A stretch of 64,000 bases of DNA from Dioscorea cayenensis subsp. rotundata (GCF_009730915.1 NC_052474.1:7227501-7291500); one strand, 5' to 3'. Positions 25,963 to 37,799 are shown, counted from the first letter of the stretch. Notes: generated from the sequence alone by a model not told the origin. A program made the numbers and translations.

Positions 25963-26199
25963 TTTTTTGGGAAAGAGGAATGGGACGAACGAAGCCCACT
26001 GTAGAGCCCAGGGGATGTCCTGTAGCGCTCGGTGGAAACAGTGAGGGACGGATGACATGCTCGCGTGGGACCTGAAAGCCACCCGTCTGCAACCATGATT
26101 CACTGACTCACGAAATGTCTCTCATCGGGGAATCGAACTCTCACCACTCGGTGAGGCTCATCGACGACCCGTGTCATTAATAGGCCGAAAAGTCGTTGG
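25963..26199 (-). mobile_element. Complete tRNA-derived SINE with poly(A) tail and 18-bp target duplication
   Basis: Read on the minus strand this 237-base element has an internal pol III B-box-like GAGTTCGATTCCCC near its 5' part and ends CCTCTTTCCC followed by a short A tail (T run 25963-25968 on the plus strand). It is flanked by identical 18-bp direct repeats CATTAATTTACATATATT at 25945-25962 and 26200-26217, the mark of target-primed reverse transcription. Two more copies of the family occur here (27776-27880 joined with 33205-33331, and about 36850-37010). The pol III A box is less clear. Confidence 0.82.
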
Positions 26200-26217
26200 C
26201 ATTAATTTACATATATT

Positions 26218-27760
26218 GGGATTGAATTGATCATTACTAACATGAGAAATGAATGTGGGATGGCCTTTATTTTTAATTGATATTTGGAAGAATTTAAAAA
26301 TATTGTTTTTGGGAAATTTAATAAAATTATTTTTTTAGGGGTAATAATTTTTTAGTCCTGGACATTTTTTAGAATGAACAAAGAGTTTATGTTGTTTTTC
26401 AAATGACCACTAGTAAGTCTTTTATATTTTTAATTGATACTTGTATAAGTTTTTACTGGAGATTAGAAGTAGATAATTATGAGCCTGTGTTTATCATGAT
26501 CGCTGACATCAACTGAAAAGCATGCCATCCTCTAATTTAGATTTCTATTTTGCCTTTTTGCTTTTGACTTGTCTCCTGAACCTTCCTGCAACCATCTTAT
26601 CAGTAGCTTTAAGAAAAAGAAGTTACTATTAATCATATCAAAGTCACAATCCATCCATCTTTGTTGTGCTTCTTAACATGTCTCTTTCTTTTTGCTTCAC
26701 CCTCCTCAAATTTTTTTCTTACATAGCATCCTCTTTAAAAAAATCAACCTAGCCTGTCACTATTTATAATGATTAGCTTCCTTGACATAGTTGTTTTTCA
26801 ATTCTCACTCCCCGATTTCAATCTATATCCTTGTGTGGGCTTCATCCATAAGTCCATTTGTCAAGAGCTTACTTTGATACATCAAGAAGTATTTACTAGT
26901 TAACGATGGCTTAATCTATTAGTAAAGTTTGGTATCGAGATAAGATAACCTTTATTAGGGTTCACAAGCTTATCAACTTAAGAATGATGACTCGATTCTA
27001 TTTATGAATGATGGGACTCAATGGAGCTATTTTTAAGGCCAATTATTCAATTTGCAAATTGAATAATTGGCCTTGTTACATCACTCTTGGTGAGGACAAC
27101 ATGCATTATTCAATTTGCAAAAATGGAAGATTTCGAGCCATGTGTGACATAGACCGTATGTGTGATAAGAGTGTGGTCAAGTTAATTATTAGTGATGTTA
27201 ACCGGGCTGAAGCGCTTATTAATTATTATGCACTATTTGTAATAGCATAAGATGCCTATTCCCACAATTTTCCCTTGGTTCTCAGGGGTGTAAAGGGTCA
27301 AGGATACAACATATGGTTTTAGAGTTTAGGGTTTGAGTCTTCACTAATTTATCACTGAAATTCTCAATTTAAAAAGTGCAAGGGTTTTTATTTTTAGTTG
27401 TTGTATCTGATGTTTTATTTGGAGAGTTTGGATTCATAAAGTTATATTTACTCCAATTATAGTACTTCCACCAGAAAAATTATATATATAGTATGTCTCA
27501 GCTACTCATACAACTTCAAGGGTAAGATGTGCACATCACTGGGTATTTACAGTAGATGTTGCTTATTGCTTGCATGCAACAATTTGTTGCTTATGTACTG
27601 TTTATTATTTTTCCATTAGCAATAGTTTATTTGGGCTATAGTACAGTTTATTGAGATACTAATGTTTTGAGGTTCTCTTCCCATCACCGTGTCCATAACT
27701 ATGTAAGTGCAAGCTCCACTATATCATCCTACCTTTCTTTAGTTACCTCCCGTCCCTTGG
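26218..27760. other. Intergenic DNA without recognised gene
   Basis: AT-rich sequence. The only structured item is the palindrome at 27035-27074 and its nearby half-copy. The 80-codon ORF at 27008-27250 runs through the palindrome and shows no family resemblance. Confidence 0.6.
27035..27074. repeat. 40-bp perfect palindrome
   Basis: Bases 27035-27054 (AAGGCCAATTATTCAATTTG) are exactly the reverse complement of 27055-27074, with no spacer. The inner phrase ATTATTCAATTTGCAAA recurs as a half-copy at about 27105-27121. Confidence 0.95.
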
Positions 27761-27775
27761 GAAGGCAATAATTTT

Positions 27776-27880
27776 TGGGAAAGAGGAGCGGGGCGAGCCC
27801 ACTAAAGACCCGGGGAACGTGCACTGAGCCTCGGTGGAATAAATGGAGATGGGGCCAGCGCTCACGTGGCGCTGGAACCC
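27776..27880 (-). mobile_element. 3' part of a SINE split by a MULE insertion
   Basis: Matches the 3' half of the SINE at 25963-26199 in the same orientation, ending CCTCTTTCCC with a short A tail. The 15-bp target repeat GAAGGCAATAATTTT lies at 27761-27775, and its partner is at 33332-33346, 5.5 kb away beyond the MULE. Bases 27872-27880 are the left copy of the MULE's 9-bp target duplication. Confidence 0.8.
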
Positions 27881-28700
27881 GAGGTTCATCTACGCTGGTT
27901 TCATAACCCGGCGAGTCCACTAGTCAACCAATTAGAGATTGACAACGATCGCATCGGATGACGCCACGTGGCAAAAAAATTATGAATTCTCTTTGACGGT
28001 GGCGACGGCAGTCAACAAAAACAAAGAGAGCGGGAAAAATTTGGGAAATGAAAAATCCTCTCATCCGGGTTCATCTCCACTAACCAAAACCTCTTCATCC
28101 CTCTCCTTCTTCTCCTTCTACTCTCACTGCTTGCCGCCGCATCACCTTGCCGACTTGAATCCAGGTGAGACAATCTCTTTCTTTGACATCCTCTCTCCGT
28201 GAGACAATCTCCTTCACCTGCGACCTCTTCAGTAGCGCACTCATGAATTCATTGAAACCTAGATTTGAAGGTAGGGTTCCAAGTCTCTTCTCCTAGTTTC
28301 AAATTTGAGCATTTTGAGATACTGTTTGTCAGCAATTTTTAGCCCCATCTTCAGTTAATTTTTGCCTCTTTTTTTGGCTTTTTCTCAAGTCTCTGGATAT
28401 GATTTAGAGGCGAGTGAAGGAAAGAGATCAGTTCTAGGATTTCCAATAAAGTGGATATCTTTTGGGATTTCCATTAAAGTGGACATTGCCATTTGCCAGG
28501 AATTTCTAGTACTCTATCTGTTTCACCTGCAAAGATATTGGTTTTATCCATTAAAGCATTTCTTTTTCATGATTTAGTTTGGACGAGACTCTTGCAATAT
28601 CTTAGCTCATCCATCAACAAATTTATATTAGTTCTTGAAATTTCATAGTAAATCATTGTTTTTAATTTTTGTACTAATTAGAAATTTTTATTATTTAGAT

Positions 28701-31292
28701 ATGGGAGACAATTTGAAGCATCAACTATGTCAAATGGAACCCGAATGGCTTAGATCTTTTACTCTCTATTAATCCTATTGATGTTGTTGGAAGCTCGGTG
28801 ATGGCAAACTCGGTACCACAAATCTTGGTAGAGGAAAGTTATGCAGTGGAAAGCTCGAAGGATGGGAGCTTAAAAATGAAAAGCTCATGTAGTAGGAAGC
28901 TTTGATTGGTATGTATTTAAAAAATATATTACTCACTGGTTTTTATAGAAGCAAAATTAGTGAACTTGGCTAAGTTATTTATGTTATTGTCATTTGGTTT
29001 TAAAAATAGGGAATATCATTCGGAGGAAAAATATGATAGAACTTGATGAAGGAGATGAAAAATGTGAACCAATGTATCTATGACATGGAGAAGGAGAAGG
29101 TTAGTTTATAATTTAATAATTAGTATAATTAGATGCATAATATTAATAATTTAAAAAAATAATAACTGCTTTATTTTCACAATAGGATGGTGACATATTT
29201 TATGATGATAACCCTAAATTGGGTAAGACCTTTGGTACCGAGGGAAGAAACATACTCTTTTTACAATGCATATGCATTGAATGTTGGATTTAGCATAAGA
29301 AAAGGATGGGTTAAAGAGAAACAAAGATGGTGTGATACATTGTAGAAGATTTTGTTGTTCTAAAGAAGGGAAAGCGTACTCAAGACAAGAGGTATGAAAA
29401 ATTTGAAAAATTCATCGAGCAGAGACAAGAACAGGTTGTTTTGGCACATATGATAATTTCACGAGAAGATAGCGGAATGTTTATAGTATCAAGTTTTTGA
29501 AGGGCAACATAATCATGAACTTGCACATAAAGAGTTTGCACATATGTTACGATCACACGGAAAATTAGTGAAGCTCAAGCAACACAAGTAGAATTGGCTT
29601 ACAAAGGCGGGACTTACACCAACAAAAATATATGAGTTGCAAAACAAGATGGTTGGAGGTCGGTCAAATGTGGGTTTTATGAAAAAAGACATTGAAAACC
29701 ATTTGGGGAAAAAATTGGAGAAACAAGTAGAGAAGGGTCTCCATAAAGTGATAATGCAATATTTCAATATGATGAGGGTTAAAAGATCCACTTTTTTGTG
29801 TATGACATGCAATTGGATGATGAAGGAATGATTACAAATATTTTTTGGGCTGATGGGAAAGGAAGATCCGATTATGAAGTTTTTGGTGATGTGGTTACCT
29901 TTGATACCACTTACCGAACAAATAACTATGAAAGACCTTTTTGCTCCATTATTGGGGATTAATAATCATGGACAAACAATAGTCTTTGGTGCATCACTTC
30001 TATATCAAGAGAACGTGGAATCATTTGTTTGGCTATTTCAAACATTTTGTAAGGGTGATGAATGGGAAACATCCGAGTACTATTCTAAGCTGATCAAAGT
30101 CTTTGCAATGGCGAAAGCAATAGTGATGGCTTTACCAACTACTCATCATCGTCTTTGCATTTTGGCATATATATCAAAATCTTTGCTAAACATTTGGCAC
30201 ATGTATTTTTATGGTATGCACTTTTTGCTATTGCATTTCAAAGCATGTTATATATGACTATGAAGATGAAGCATCTTTTTCTTGAAGCATGGGAAAAATT
30301 TACTTGAAAAATTTAACTTAGAGAGAACCCATGGCTTTTTGAAATTATTTGGAGAAAGGAAAAAAATGGGCTATGGTATATGGTCGGCATATTTTTTTGT
30401 GGAAACATGATGAGCACCCAAAAGAAGTGAGAGCTTTTAATAGTCTATTGAGGAATTACTTAACATCAAAACTCGGGTAGCAAGATTTTTGAACAATTTG
30501 AGAGAGTTCTTGAAGATAGGGCGGTATCGCGGAACTTCAAGAAGATTACAAGATGATGGATCAATCAATATCATCAAAGGAGTTGTGCCCGATCTTGAGA
30601 CAAATGGTGCAATTGTATACTCCTAATATTTTCCAAAAGTTGAAGGAAGAACACAATAAGATTCTTTATGTGATGGTTGAATTATTAAGTGAAAGAAATC
30701 ATTTGAAGACCTACAAGGCTATCCATGTTGATGCTCCTCATCATGCTAGTGTAGTGACATTTGATTCCTCAAATGAGACAATTGAGTGTAGTTGTAAAAA
30801 ATTTGACTTTTCAGGGATTCCTTGTATGCACATGTTGCGTGTCTTGGATGTAAATCAGAAATTTGTGCTTCCTAGTAAGTATATATTGAAAAGATGGACT
30901 AGGAAAGCACGAGATATTGATACTTGTATTTTTGTCTCTACCACGGCGGAAGAGGATCCTATTGTGGCAAAAAGCAAGAGATACATGGATATGTGCCATC
31001 GTTATCAAAAAAATTAATTTGAAGCATCTAAATGTGAAGAAGCTTTATAAAAGAGGTGGTGCGTCATTATTTTGTGCTTGATGCGAAGGTGAAGGATATT
31101 GTGAAGATGTCTCACTCTCGGGAAGGGAAGATTGTCTATCAACAGGATGATGTATATAATCATAATTTAACTTGTGACTACTCTGATGCTAGAGGATTAG
31201 CTATAAGGCATAAGCCAAGTCGTGGAGGTCGTAGCACTAAAAGAATCAAAGGTCCACTAGAGCAATCGAGAGAAGAAGAAAAGAACTCGTGA
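28701..31292 (+). pseudogene. FAR1/FHY3-related MULE transposase, degenerate
   Basis: The N-terminal FAR1 (WRKY-GCM1 type) DNA-binding domain is recognisable at about 29250-29520 (GFSIRKGW, HNHELAH). It is followed by GLTPTKIYELQN, and by the transposase core at about 29800-30250 with DDEGMITNIFWADG, VVTFDTTYRTNNY, the INNHGQTIVFGASLL strand and MAKAIVMALPTTHHRLC. The SWIM zinc finger lies at about 30785-30835 as C-x-C-x9-C-x-H (CSCKKFDFSGIPCMHML). The C-terminal part gives RGLAIRHKPSRGGRSTKRIKG before the stop at 31290. Many stops and frame changes occur (for example near 28770, 29265, 29500, 29830 and 30260-30550), so no full protein can be made from this sequence as it stands. FAR1/FHY3 host transcription factors are domesticated relatives, but the inverted repeats show this copy is a transposon. 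Confidence 0.8.
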
Positions 31293-32719
31293 GTGATATT
31301 TTTTATTGAATTATAATACCAACACGTTTTAAAAAAATAATCCTTGTAAAATTCCTTTTTTTGTGCTGCCTTGCAGGTGATCCATTGGAGGGAGAAAAAT
31401 TGAGTTGATTTTTATTTAGGAGTTAAGAGGTGTATGGAGGTGGTCATAATATGTAAGTAACTTGATTTGTATCCAAGTGGCTATGAGAGAAGAAAGCATT
31501 TCTAGTTGCCTATTGTGGTGACATTTGTTCACTTTTTATGCGGTATTGGTAGCAATTATCCTAAAGAATTGTCCTTAAGTAATCTTGTTGATGAAGATGT
31601 ACTTTTGAAAGAATCATTTTGTCCTTTGATTTTTTAAAAGTCCAGTGAATGGAATCATTTTTGTAAAATACAATTGTTTATGAGCATGTTTGTTTCATTA
31701 CATCCTGCTTGTAAAATCTCTGGGGATGTATGTGGCTGACAACCTTCGAGAAACTTCTTTGTGTAGAGCACATAGCATTTCCCGAATCTCGACCTTCGGT
31801 AGCATCCCGATCTCCCCAGATGCACTTTCCTTCCAGCAGAGCCCAACCTTCCTTGTTGAGGGTGGAAGCGACCTTGAAAAATCTTTTTACTGCATTCAAT
31901 TGACAATGTTGAATGGAGCGGATGGGAACAATGCACCATAAAGTTCAGAAGATCTCAAGGGAAAACTCTATCAAATGCATACAGACCATGAAAAGAAAAT
32001 AATATAGAGCACTCGACATGTTACCGGCAATTATGTGTAGCCTTTGCTATTATAGAGATGCTAGTCACAGTGAACACTTAGATAAAGAAGACCACCAAAT
32101 CCGAGTTTGTCAACACGGGTTTCTCGGCATATATATGCGACCATTGGATGAAAGAATCTCCATTGTTTATTAATTCTATAATTATTTTTGCACCAAGTCA
32201 ACTTCTAAAAAGTCGGAATGATCCGACATTTTCCACTCCATCTCAATATCAACTAATCCGAATCACGGCATGAACAACTTTATTGTCATAAGAATTGATC
32301 CTATAATCGGGTTCTATTGATTAAAAACCATTTCTTTCTTTGATGTAGAATATTATCAACATCAAACTCTACGAAAGCAGCGAGAAGAAACCAGACATTT
32401 TCATCCCAAAATTGATTTTTAAGCGTAGAAATTAAATGTTCTATATCCCCATAAAGAGCGTAAAAGCGCATAACCTTGTCCAAGAATCATATTCCACATG
32501 ACAATCTCAAGACAAGGTTTTTCAACCAAAACCCACAGAATTGAGCTCATATGTAGCTCTTCAATACATACATGAAGGGAAAGCAAAAGTTTTATCTGGA
32601 CAAAACAACATTCATTCTAAATGTACAAACTCACATCATAAACAAAAGATTTCCAACTTCAACCCGAGGCAAACATTACACAAATCCTTGATTACGAACA
32701 AATGAGGAAGATAAAGAGG

Positions 32720-32900
32720 AGGATTAGCACTGGGTGGACTTCCACGATCCACTCCCGCGACAGACGGCGGTGATGCGGTGCTTGGCGAGAGCATCAAGGA
32801 ACTTCTCTTTATGGGCCCCGAGCTTCTTGAGCTCTCTAGGAGCTTGTAGTACTGCGAGTATGGCCTCCGATGAACCCATTCAACTCCCATCTGCGACGGT
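32720..32900 (-). other. GC-richer coding-like segment inside the MULE, possible captured gene fragment
   Basis: On the minus strand the phrase RELKKLGAHKEKFLDALAKH, followed by RITAVCRGSGSW and then a stop after STQC, reads cleanly in one frame. The base composition is richer in G+C than the surrounding element. It lies just inside the right inverted repeat and is unrelated to the transposase. I do not recognise the parent protein. It could be a captured host exon (Pack-MULE style) or chance. Confidence 0.35.
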
Positions 32901-33204
32901 GGTCGTGGAGAGATCCGCGGAGTCTCACTTAGAGAGAGGAGGTCAAAGAAGGAGATTGTCTCACTGGGATTCGAAGTCGAGCAAGTGATGCTGCAGTGGC
33001 AGCTGGCCGTAGAGTGGAGAATGAGGAGAGAATGAGAGGATGAAGAGGTTTTTGGTTAGTGGAGATGAACCCGGATGAGAGGATTTTTCATTTCCCAAAT
33101 TTTTCAATTTTTGCCGCGTGGCGTCATCGTCGGTGCTCGTTGTCAATCTCTAATTGGTTGACCGAGGACTACTTTGGTTATGAAACCGAAAGTGAGATGA
33201 ACCC

Positions 33205-33331
33205 CTTGAACCACCCATACACAACCACTATTCACAACTCAGGAATGTGCTCTCAGGAGAATCGAACTCTCATCTCGGTGAGAGCTCTGTCGGCGACCAG
33301 GTGTACTAATAGACCTAAGAAGAGCGGGGCA
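33205..33331 (-). mobile_element. 5' part of the SINE split by the MULE
   Basis: On the minus strand it carries the family start (GGTCTATTAGTACACC) and the B-box-like GAGAGTTCGATTCTC, matching the 5' half of the SINE at 25963-26199. Its outer edge is followed by GAAGGCAATAATTTT at 33332-33346, identical to the repeat at 27761-27775. Confidence 0.8.
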
Positions 33332-33346
33332 GAAGGCAATAATTTT

Positions 33347-34229
33347 GTTACTCAATGTTTTCAGGATGGGAACTCTATAAACATAAGTTGTCTTATTCAT
33401 CTTTTAAAAACAATTCTGATTTCATTTTTGTCAACTATAATAAGCAACATATTTAAGTACCACCCAATGTTTGATAAAAGGATTGTAAGTGGTGTGTTCA
33501 TGCCTCAAAAGAGAAGATAGCCTTTCATTATTTCTAAATAAAAGACGTTCAATATACTATGCAATTTTGATGGTTTTACTGATGCACATTTTGCCTCCAA
33601 CACTTGAAGGCAAACTTCAAAAAGATGAACATCAGTCTTGGGTGAAGAATAAAAGGATGAATGTTGGTTGATGATCACAAATGTTACACACGGTAAAGGG
33701 GTACTTTGATGATATTGATACATTGTTGGGAACATGACTGCAAGCAAATAAATAGTTTCATAGGGAGTGTTCAACTTATAACTTTAGCCCAACTACTTGT
33801 TCAGTAAATCCAAGATGGGGAAGATGTAATCCAATATTATATAATTGATAAGTGCTTGAGTAGACATATTTTTTATATATGTTTTTACATGCATTGAGTC
33901 ATCATTTTTCACTGTGGTTTATGTCTCATATGTGTGTATTTGGTGTTCTTTTTATGCATATAGGTTGTGAATGCTTCAAAGAGTAAAAAGGAAGCAAAGA
34001 TAGGCTATAAAGACACAATGTTGGGAGTTCTTGTTCAATCTCAAGGATCAGAGACATCTAGAGCAGCCTCATAAACGTAGAGATGTGTGTGCCAACTTCT
34101 AAGAAGATTCAAGTCAATTCACTATTTGAAGGGCATAAAGGCGTACCACATCTTCATATTCCTTCTTCAGTAAGACTGCAAGACCTCTCAAAGATAATGT
34201 CGATGAAGAAAAGTTTTATAAAATTTCAC
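33347..34229. other. Intergenic, no gene recognised
   Basis: AT-rich with short ORFs only. The strand-overlapping ORFs at 33489-33774 show no conserved motif. Confidence 0.5.
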
Positions 34230-35470
34230 CACACGGACGTGGCCCGGACACGTGGCCTTAAGAGAAGAGTGTCTCTGATCGCGCTTTTGTGAAAAGCATC
34301 GTAGTAATTCTCACCGCAGCATTAGCGTAGACGAAGGTACCATCGCTCACGCCGCCGTGGAAATCTGCCGCACTCGCGTGAAATTCTTCGCACCCTAGCG
34401 CCGCGTGAGCGCATCGATGACGCGCGATCTAAGTGCCTATAAATCAGCCGCTTTTGCCCTCTATTCTTTCTCATCTTTGTGCGCCTTGAGGGGTGAGAGC
34501 GCCTAGGGTCTGGAGGAGGAGGTCTCGCGGCTTTCGAGGCGCTCGTACCACCAACTTTGATCGATTCCTCCTCCGTAATAGCATCAAGGAAAGCTACCGT
34601 CGAACCTAGCTTCGTGAGTGGGTCCTTCAAGACGTCAAGCTTCCATCAAGCCATCAGCTCATATATAAGGGGTTTATTTCTATGGTTTTAATGTCACTTT
34701 TCATTCATCGATGGTGTATTTTGTATGTTGCTCCATGGAGAGCTAAAAACCCCTAGAGGGTATTTGGGCTTGTGAACCCTAGGATTCTCATCTTTTGTGG
34801 ATTTGCTAGTGCTTTCTATTTAATCCGAGTTTGTCAGCTTTTTAATCTGTGTATTCATCATTGTCCTTTAACACTTTAATCCTTGTGGTTGATTGATTTG
34901 CATGATTTTGTCGCCTTGGTGGGAGAGAGCTCCATTAGGTTAGGAACCTCAAGATCGAAAGCAGTTGAGAGGGTGAATCATGGGTAGTAGCGGCATCTTC
35001 CTCCCGATTGCGTGTATTCCCCATCTCCATTCCCTAAGCTTACATACAACCATATGAGCGTGAGTGCTGGGACTTCTCCCGCGGGACCTTTGTGAGTTAG
35101 GATCCTTCTATTGGAATTAGGGTTGGATCACCTTTAGGAATTGATCTATAAATTTAGAATCCCTAGAGCTGCTATGGTCATATGTGAGCGCGAGGTGTTG
35201 AGATTGGTTATTTCTCCACCTGGGACCCCAGGGGACTAGTATCGGTGATCTGTAGATGTAATCGATATATGTTTGAGTTTCCACGCACTTAAATCTTACT
35301 CACATAGAAACACTTGCTATCCGGATCCTAATCACGAATCCTGGGGGCATGCCCGAATCACATTTCCCATCGATCAGATTCTCCTCCATTTTGTACCCTC
35401 GCATATTCGCCTCGGTGTTCTATCTCTTCAGACATTAGATCACCACACTATCCATTATCATTAGACTAGA
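34230..35470 (+). mobile_element. LTR-like fragment, possible Tat/Athila-type gypsy
   Basis: A GC-rich block (34230-34440, with CACACGGACGTGGCCCGGACA) is followed by a TATA-like CCTATAAATC at about 34435, then a leader-like CCTTGAGGGGTGAGAGCGCC stretch and a long part with TTAGGTTAGGAACC and phrases such as TCATGGGTAGTAGCGGCA. Texture and order resemble LTR and leader regions of Tat/Athila retrotransposons. No second LTR, PBS or pol domain was found in the window, so this would be a solo LTR or fragment. The classification is an inference from general appearance. Confidence 0.35.
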
Positions 35471-35648
35471 TAGCGGAGAAGAAGTTTAGTACTAGTAGAC
35501 ATTGCTCGTCTGGATCTCGACTCATCTGACGCCACCCAGGATTTATTATGACACACGCGCGTGCACTGCGCAGTACTAGCGCTACTGACATGCCAATAAT
35601 CTTCGAAAGCGAGGTTCCGACTGCAGACAGCCACCAATTAGTCATTAA

Positions 35649-36260
35649 CAAGGTTGCCGACCCGGTATTCGCCGCTGGGTCAGTCGAAATTTGAGTTCGA
35701 TCGAGATGAGCGTTAACCGGGATCAAATAATAAAAATATATATATTATAATAATTAATAACTGAACAAATATAATATTAAAACATAATTATAATATATTA
35801 CCAAATTTTGATATTTAAATTAATAAATGACCTTATATGCATTAGTGTTTTTCTAATTATGTCATTTATTTTAAATTTTAAACATTTACAAATTTAATAT
35901 ATTAATATATAATTATTGAACTCCTCCTCGTGTTTTTATTTATTTGTTTTGTTTATCGTTGATTTTATTTGCTAATAGATAATGAAATTTAATTTACTAA
36001 TTTTTATCTTTTATATGGATGATACATTTTATCAATAAATTATGTAACTTACCCAATTTCAATTGAGATTTTATTTTGTTTTAAATTTTCTTATATTTTT
36101 TATTTAGTTAGAATATTTTATTTTTATATTTATAATAAAATTAAACTCATTTATTGTTTTATTTTTTAAAAAAATTAAATTTTAGAAAGTATTTAGTATT
36201 TACATAATATATTAATAAATTTTATTTTTACATGCTAATTTTTTTGTTGGTATGTTTATG

Positions 36261-36292
<32 letters not shown>

Positions 36293-36583
36293 TAATTCCA
36301 TTTATTGATTATAAATTAAAAAATAATATTAATAAATATACATGATTTTTATAATTTCTAATGAGAAAATAATAATAAATTATTGAATTTTAGTAAAAAA
36401 ACTCTAATTTTAGATCCCGATTGACCCGTACGGGTCAACCGGTTCCTGCTGAACCGCCCAGTCACCGAGTCTAACACCGGGTTTTTCCATACCCGGTTCA
36501 TCGAGTGATACCCGGCAGGGCCATGGCACGGCTCCCGGGTTTTTGGCTGAACTGGCCGGGCGATCCCGAGTCTAACAACATTG
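35649..36583. mobile_element. Non-autonomous hAT-type transposon, 935 bp, 8-bp target duplication
   Basis: The left end reads CAAGGTTGCCGACCCGG and the right end, on the other strand, reads CAATGTTGTTAGACTCGG; these imperfect inverted ends resemble the CAGGGTTG-like termini of plant hAT elements. The element is bounded by identical 8-bp repeats GTCATTAA at 35641-35648 and 36584-36591. Sub-terminal blocks are GC-rich with repeated CCGGGT/ACCCGG words, while the interior is strongly AT-rich and non-coding, with a (TA)n tract at 36261-36288. No transposase sequence is present. Confidence 0.78.
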
Positions 36584-36849
36584 GTCATTAATATGATGGA
36601 CTTTTATCGACCATGTGACAAGTACGCTGTGTCATCTACTTGTTTATTAAAACTATGTGCTAGATTATTCATGAGAAAGTTTACATAATTATTCAGCCGT
36701 ATGACAAGTCCTCTATCTTTCGATGTAGATTACTCAGCCATATCTAACAATCTTGTATACATGAGAAAGTTTACATAATTATGTTAACTACTACTCAAAA
36801 ATTACATCTTACTCTATGTTCATACCAACGAATCAAAATTGGTCTATAT

Positions 36850-37010
36850 AGATATGGCACAGATGCTCTTCATCGAGTGGGAGAGTTCGATTCCCTACCT
36901 GAGGCATATTTCTAGTGAGATGTGAGCGTGGTTGTGCGGGTGGTCCCGGCGCCCATGTGTGCGTAGAGCCCCGCCCCACTTGCTCCACCGAGGCTTGCAC
37001 TGCCCTCGAC
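36850..37010 (+). mobile_element. Truncated third SINE copy
   Basis: Begins TCATCGAGTGGGAGAGTTCGATTCCC, with the same B-box-like core as the other two copies. It continues GTGGTTGTGCGGGTGG and CTCCACCGAGGCTTGCACTG, which correspond to the SINE body. The 3' tail and clear target repeats were not found. Confidence 0.6.
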
Positions 37011-37439
37011 GATTTAGTAAAGGCTTTCTGCCATCTGCTCCTCGAGAGATAGAAACCAAGCGTACTATGTATTCACCCTAAAGGTGATAAAGAAGCAAAT
37101 TGAGCCACCTAGGATCGACTTTTCAGTATGTGGGGACCACATTATAGCTGAATTCAAAGATTAAACCCATAATGGAAGAACTTGTAACACCGGCCATCAC
37201 CAATTAAGCAACCCCGTGTGTTCATCTATCACCCTACATTAGATCACCCAAACATGTTGTTTATACATTATATTTTGGCAAGAGGGATTTATCATTTTGG
37301 TGTCATAGTGTATTACCAATACTTTAAGGTGTACTAGTTTTGTATAACAGGATTTTATATAACATAAATAGTTTTGCACAAATACTAAGTGACAAATTTA
37401 ATTGCATTATTTATGACACAATTAGAGTCTTTTCCTTTG

Positions 37440-37790
37440 GTGATTCTTTGGTCACGCCAATGTGACTTTTCGTGGGATAACCCTTGGATGGGTTTGTACT
37501 AGTTGGGGGGAGATAGAGAACTCTCTTGAGCAAATAGAGCCCACTTTCGACTGCAGGGTGGTTTTAAAGTCTAAGATGGAGGAATCTCAAACTAGCTTCT
37601 TAAATTCTCTAATGACTAGCAATGGTAAGACAACAGAAATGGCTTTTGAGAGTCATAGAGGCTTGCTTCTACACTAAGTACACCATGAACTCTTACTCCC
37701 CATATGTTGGATGGGATTTGAACACTCTGACCTCTTATGAGAATGCATACCTTATTCATTGGGCTAGGCCAGTATTGATAACTCTTATTT
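37440..37790 (-). mobile_element. Possible second SINE family (pol III-box bearing repeat)
   Basis: On the minus strand, near 37775-37700, TGGCCTAGCCCAATGAAT could serve as an A box and GTTCAAATCCC as a B box about 40 bases later, a spacing typical of tRNA-derived SINEs. No target duplication or tail could be fixed, so both limits are approximate. Confidence 0.35.
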
Positions 37791-37799
37791 TTCTAATAA

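Larger units (their letters stand above)
27881..33204 (+). mobile_element. Mutator-like element (MULE) with long terminal inverted repeats and FAR1/mudrA transposase
   Basis: The left end (27881 to about 28205) and right end (about 32928-33204) are inverted copies of each other. They share GGTTCATCT, GGTTTCATAACC, GTCAACCAATTAGAGATTGAC and a long stretch up to GTGAGACAATCTC. The flanking 9-mers CTGGAACCC (27872-27880) and CTTGAACCA (33205-33213) match at 7 of 9 positions, as expected for the 9-bp duplication of MULEs. The interior encodes a degenerate FAR1-type transposase (28701-31292). Bases 31300-32900 contain no transposase sequence. Total length is about 5.3 kb. Confidence 0.85.

Noticed and set aside
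34322..34630. 102-codon Arg-rich minus-strand ORF
   Set aside because: It is a GC-rich shadow of the LTR-like leader; there is no domain and no splice or start context.
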